Assembly: GCA_934233735.1 (NCBI GenBank) | Contig: CAKQGQ010000031.1 | Location: forward strand, 1-15,628 | Direction: 5' to 3' | Source: an uncultured Clostridia bacterium | GTDB lineage: Bacteria; Bacillota; Clostridia; Peptostreptococcales; Anaerovoracaceae | Length of the DNA: 15,628 nt | Shown here: positions 14,635-15,628 of the stretch, piece after piece | Position numbering within the stretch: the first letter of the stretch is position 1 | Layout of the letters: each line of letters opens with the position of its first letter | The notes under the pieces: generated by a model | Database searches by the model: none | What the model was told of the DNA's origin: nothing | What the model saw: the letters and a program-made list of their open reading frames with translations, nothing else | Translations under genes and position numbers: made by a program

Positions 14635-14644
14635 GGAGGAGTCT

Positions 14645-15577
14645 ATGTCAAAACCTTTTTTATCATTTCAAGACCAAATTGGTAAACTACGCAGCAAGAA
14701 TCTTACAATCTCCGATTCAGCATATGCCGAGCGTATACTCCGTGAAATTGGGTATTTCGGGTTGATCGGAGGATATAAAGAACCTTTCAAAAATCCTACG
14801 ACAAAGAAATATAAAGACGGCACGACTTTTGAAAGCATTGTGGAACTATATAAATTCGATGAAAATCTTAGAGAATTATTCTTAAAATATATCTTGAAGA
14901 TTGAACGGCATATCCGCTCGCTGCTTTCCTATTATTTCACAGCAAAGTATGGCGAAAATCAATGCTTCTATCTTGATGCCAATAGCTATGTTCCATTTCC
15001 AAGCAGAAGCAATGATATTTCAAAACTAATCGGAATATTAACTTCGCTTGCAAATAAAAATAGTGATTATCCGTACATCAATCATCAACGGCTAAATTAC
15101 GGAAATGTTCCTCTTTGGGTTCTCGTAAATGGTTTGACATTTGGTACGCTGTCCAAGTTTTATGCCCTTGTAAAACCAGATATTCGCACAAAAATATCTG
15201 AAAATTTTGACGCTATTAAGGAAAAACAGTTGGCACAGTACCTAAAAGTAATTACTAAATTCCGAAATGTTTGTGCCCATAATGAACGGCTATTCTCATT
15301 TCAAACGAGAAATGATATTCCTAATACAATTCTACATGAAAAACTTTCAATTCCTCAAAAAGGCACACAATACCTATATGGAAAACGGGATTTATTTGCA
15401 TTAGTTATTGCTTTTCGCTATCTTCTTTCTGATGAAGATTTTAAGAAATTTAAGAGAAGTCTTTCTCTGATCTTCTCTGATTATCTTTCAAAAGAACATT
15501 CTTTATCACAGGAAGATATTTATGCTCTAATGGGCTTTCCGCCAAATTGGAAGAATATCACAAGATACAAAAAATAG
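14645..15577 (+). CDS. Abi_2/AbiF-family abortive-infection protein with HEPN Rx4H motif
   Basis: The 310-residue protein belongs to the Abi_2 (AbiD/AbiF) family. Its N-terminus shows the family pattern FLSFQDQIGKLRSKNLTISD followed by ILREIGYFGLIGGYKEPF (31-48), then LYKFDENLRELFLKYILKIE (68-87) with RHIRS. The C-terminal half has PLWVLVNGLTFGTLSKFY (156-173) and FRNVCAHNERLF (206-217), where Arg207 and His212 form an Rx4H motif of HEPN ribonucleases. No membrane segment is seen. Family members block phage growth, and an RNase activity is inferred from HEPN. I start at ATG 14645 after GGAGGA; ATG 14633 is in frame but overlaps that site. Codon use is clearly AT-richer than uvrB or fba, a sign of transfer. 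It follows a structured RNA with a consensus promoter, the plan of an RNA-regulated toxin. Confidence 0.88.
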   Translation: MSKPFLSFQDQIGKLRSKNLTISDSAYAERILREIGYFGLIGGYKEPFKNPTTKKYKDGTTFESIVELYKFDENLRELFLKYILKIERHIRSLLSYYFTAKYGENQCFYLDANSYVPFPSRSNDISKLIGILTSLANKNSDYPYINHQRLNYGNVPLWVLVNGLTFGTLSKFYALVKPDIRTKISENFDAIKEKQLAQYLKVITKFRNVCAHNERLFSFQTRNDIPNTILHEKLSIPQKGTQYLYGKRDLFALVIAFRYLLSDEDFKKFKRSLSLIFSDYLSKEHSLSQEDIYALMGFPPNWKNITRYKK

Positions 15578-15589
15578 TTTTGCATCGTT

Positions 15590-15626
15590 TATCCTTGCTG
15601 CGTTCAGCATGAACGCAGCAAGGATA
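15590..15626 (+). terminator. Perfect 16-bp inverted repeat after the abi gene (probable terminator stem)
   Basis: TATCCTTGCTGCGTTC (15590-15605) and GAACGCAGCAAGGATA (15611-15626) are perfect inverted repeats around a 5-nt AGCAT loop, 13 bp after the abi stop. The window ends two bases later, so a T-run cannot be seen. The perfect match and lack of upstream A-run also allow an element end or a repeat unit. Confidence 0.55.
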
Positions 15627-15628
15627 TG

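Overview
The window looks like a chromosomal segment of a Gram-positive anaerobe of the class Clostridia. The evidence is family-level only: class II fructose-bisphosphate aldolase, BrnQ-type carrier, a Gram-positive type LexA/DinR box before uvrB, strong GGAGG-type ribosome binding sites, sigma-A-type promoters and Clostridia-like signal peptidases. I cannot name a genus. Most of the window is housekeeping DNA of middling GC. The right end (about 14220 onward) is visibly AT-richer and looks acquired.

Layout. (1) Positions 1-2550, all on the minus strand: a pseudouridine synthase gene, lepB (signal peptidase I), a second short signal-peptidase-like gene, smpB, and the 5' end of ssrA (tmRNA), which runs off the left edge. 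smpB and tmRNA are the two halves of the trans-translation ribosome rescue system. (2) 2551-4008: a membrane-anchored protein with a YceG/MltG-like N-terminal domain on plus, then two small divergent genes I do not recognise. (3) 4099-5028: class II fructose-bisphosphate aldolase with its own promoter, facing brnQ (minus) across a shared two-way terminator. (4) 5093-7687, minus: brnQ and, upstream of it, an orphan Fic-domain gene whose promoter is overlapped by repeated TTGATA/TATCAA half-sites. (5) 7872-14176, minus: an apparent uvrB-uvrA-pncB unit behind an SOS (LexA) box, ending in a strong terminator. (6) 14528-15577, plus: a consensus promoter (TTGACA, 17 bp, TATAAT), a roughly 65-80 nt GC-rich RNA made of two adjacent hairpins, an imperfect terminator, and an Abi_2/AbiF-family gene carrying an Rx4H HEPN motif. 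A perfect 16-bp inverted repeat follows at the window's end.

The most interesting part is region 6. It has the plan of an RNA-antitoxin/protein-toxin (type III-like) defence module: strong promoter, structured RNA, leaky terminator, HEPN RNase-like protein. This matches what is known of abiF genes, which are often preceded by the conserved abiF RNA motif. The Fic gene with its operator-like repeats is a second possible toxin or signalling element. The rest is ordinary core metabolism and repair.
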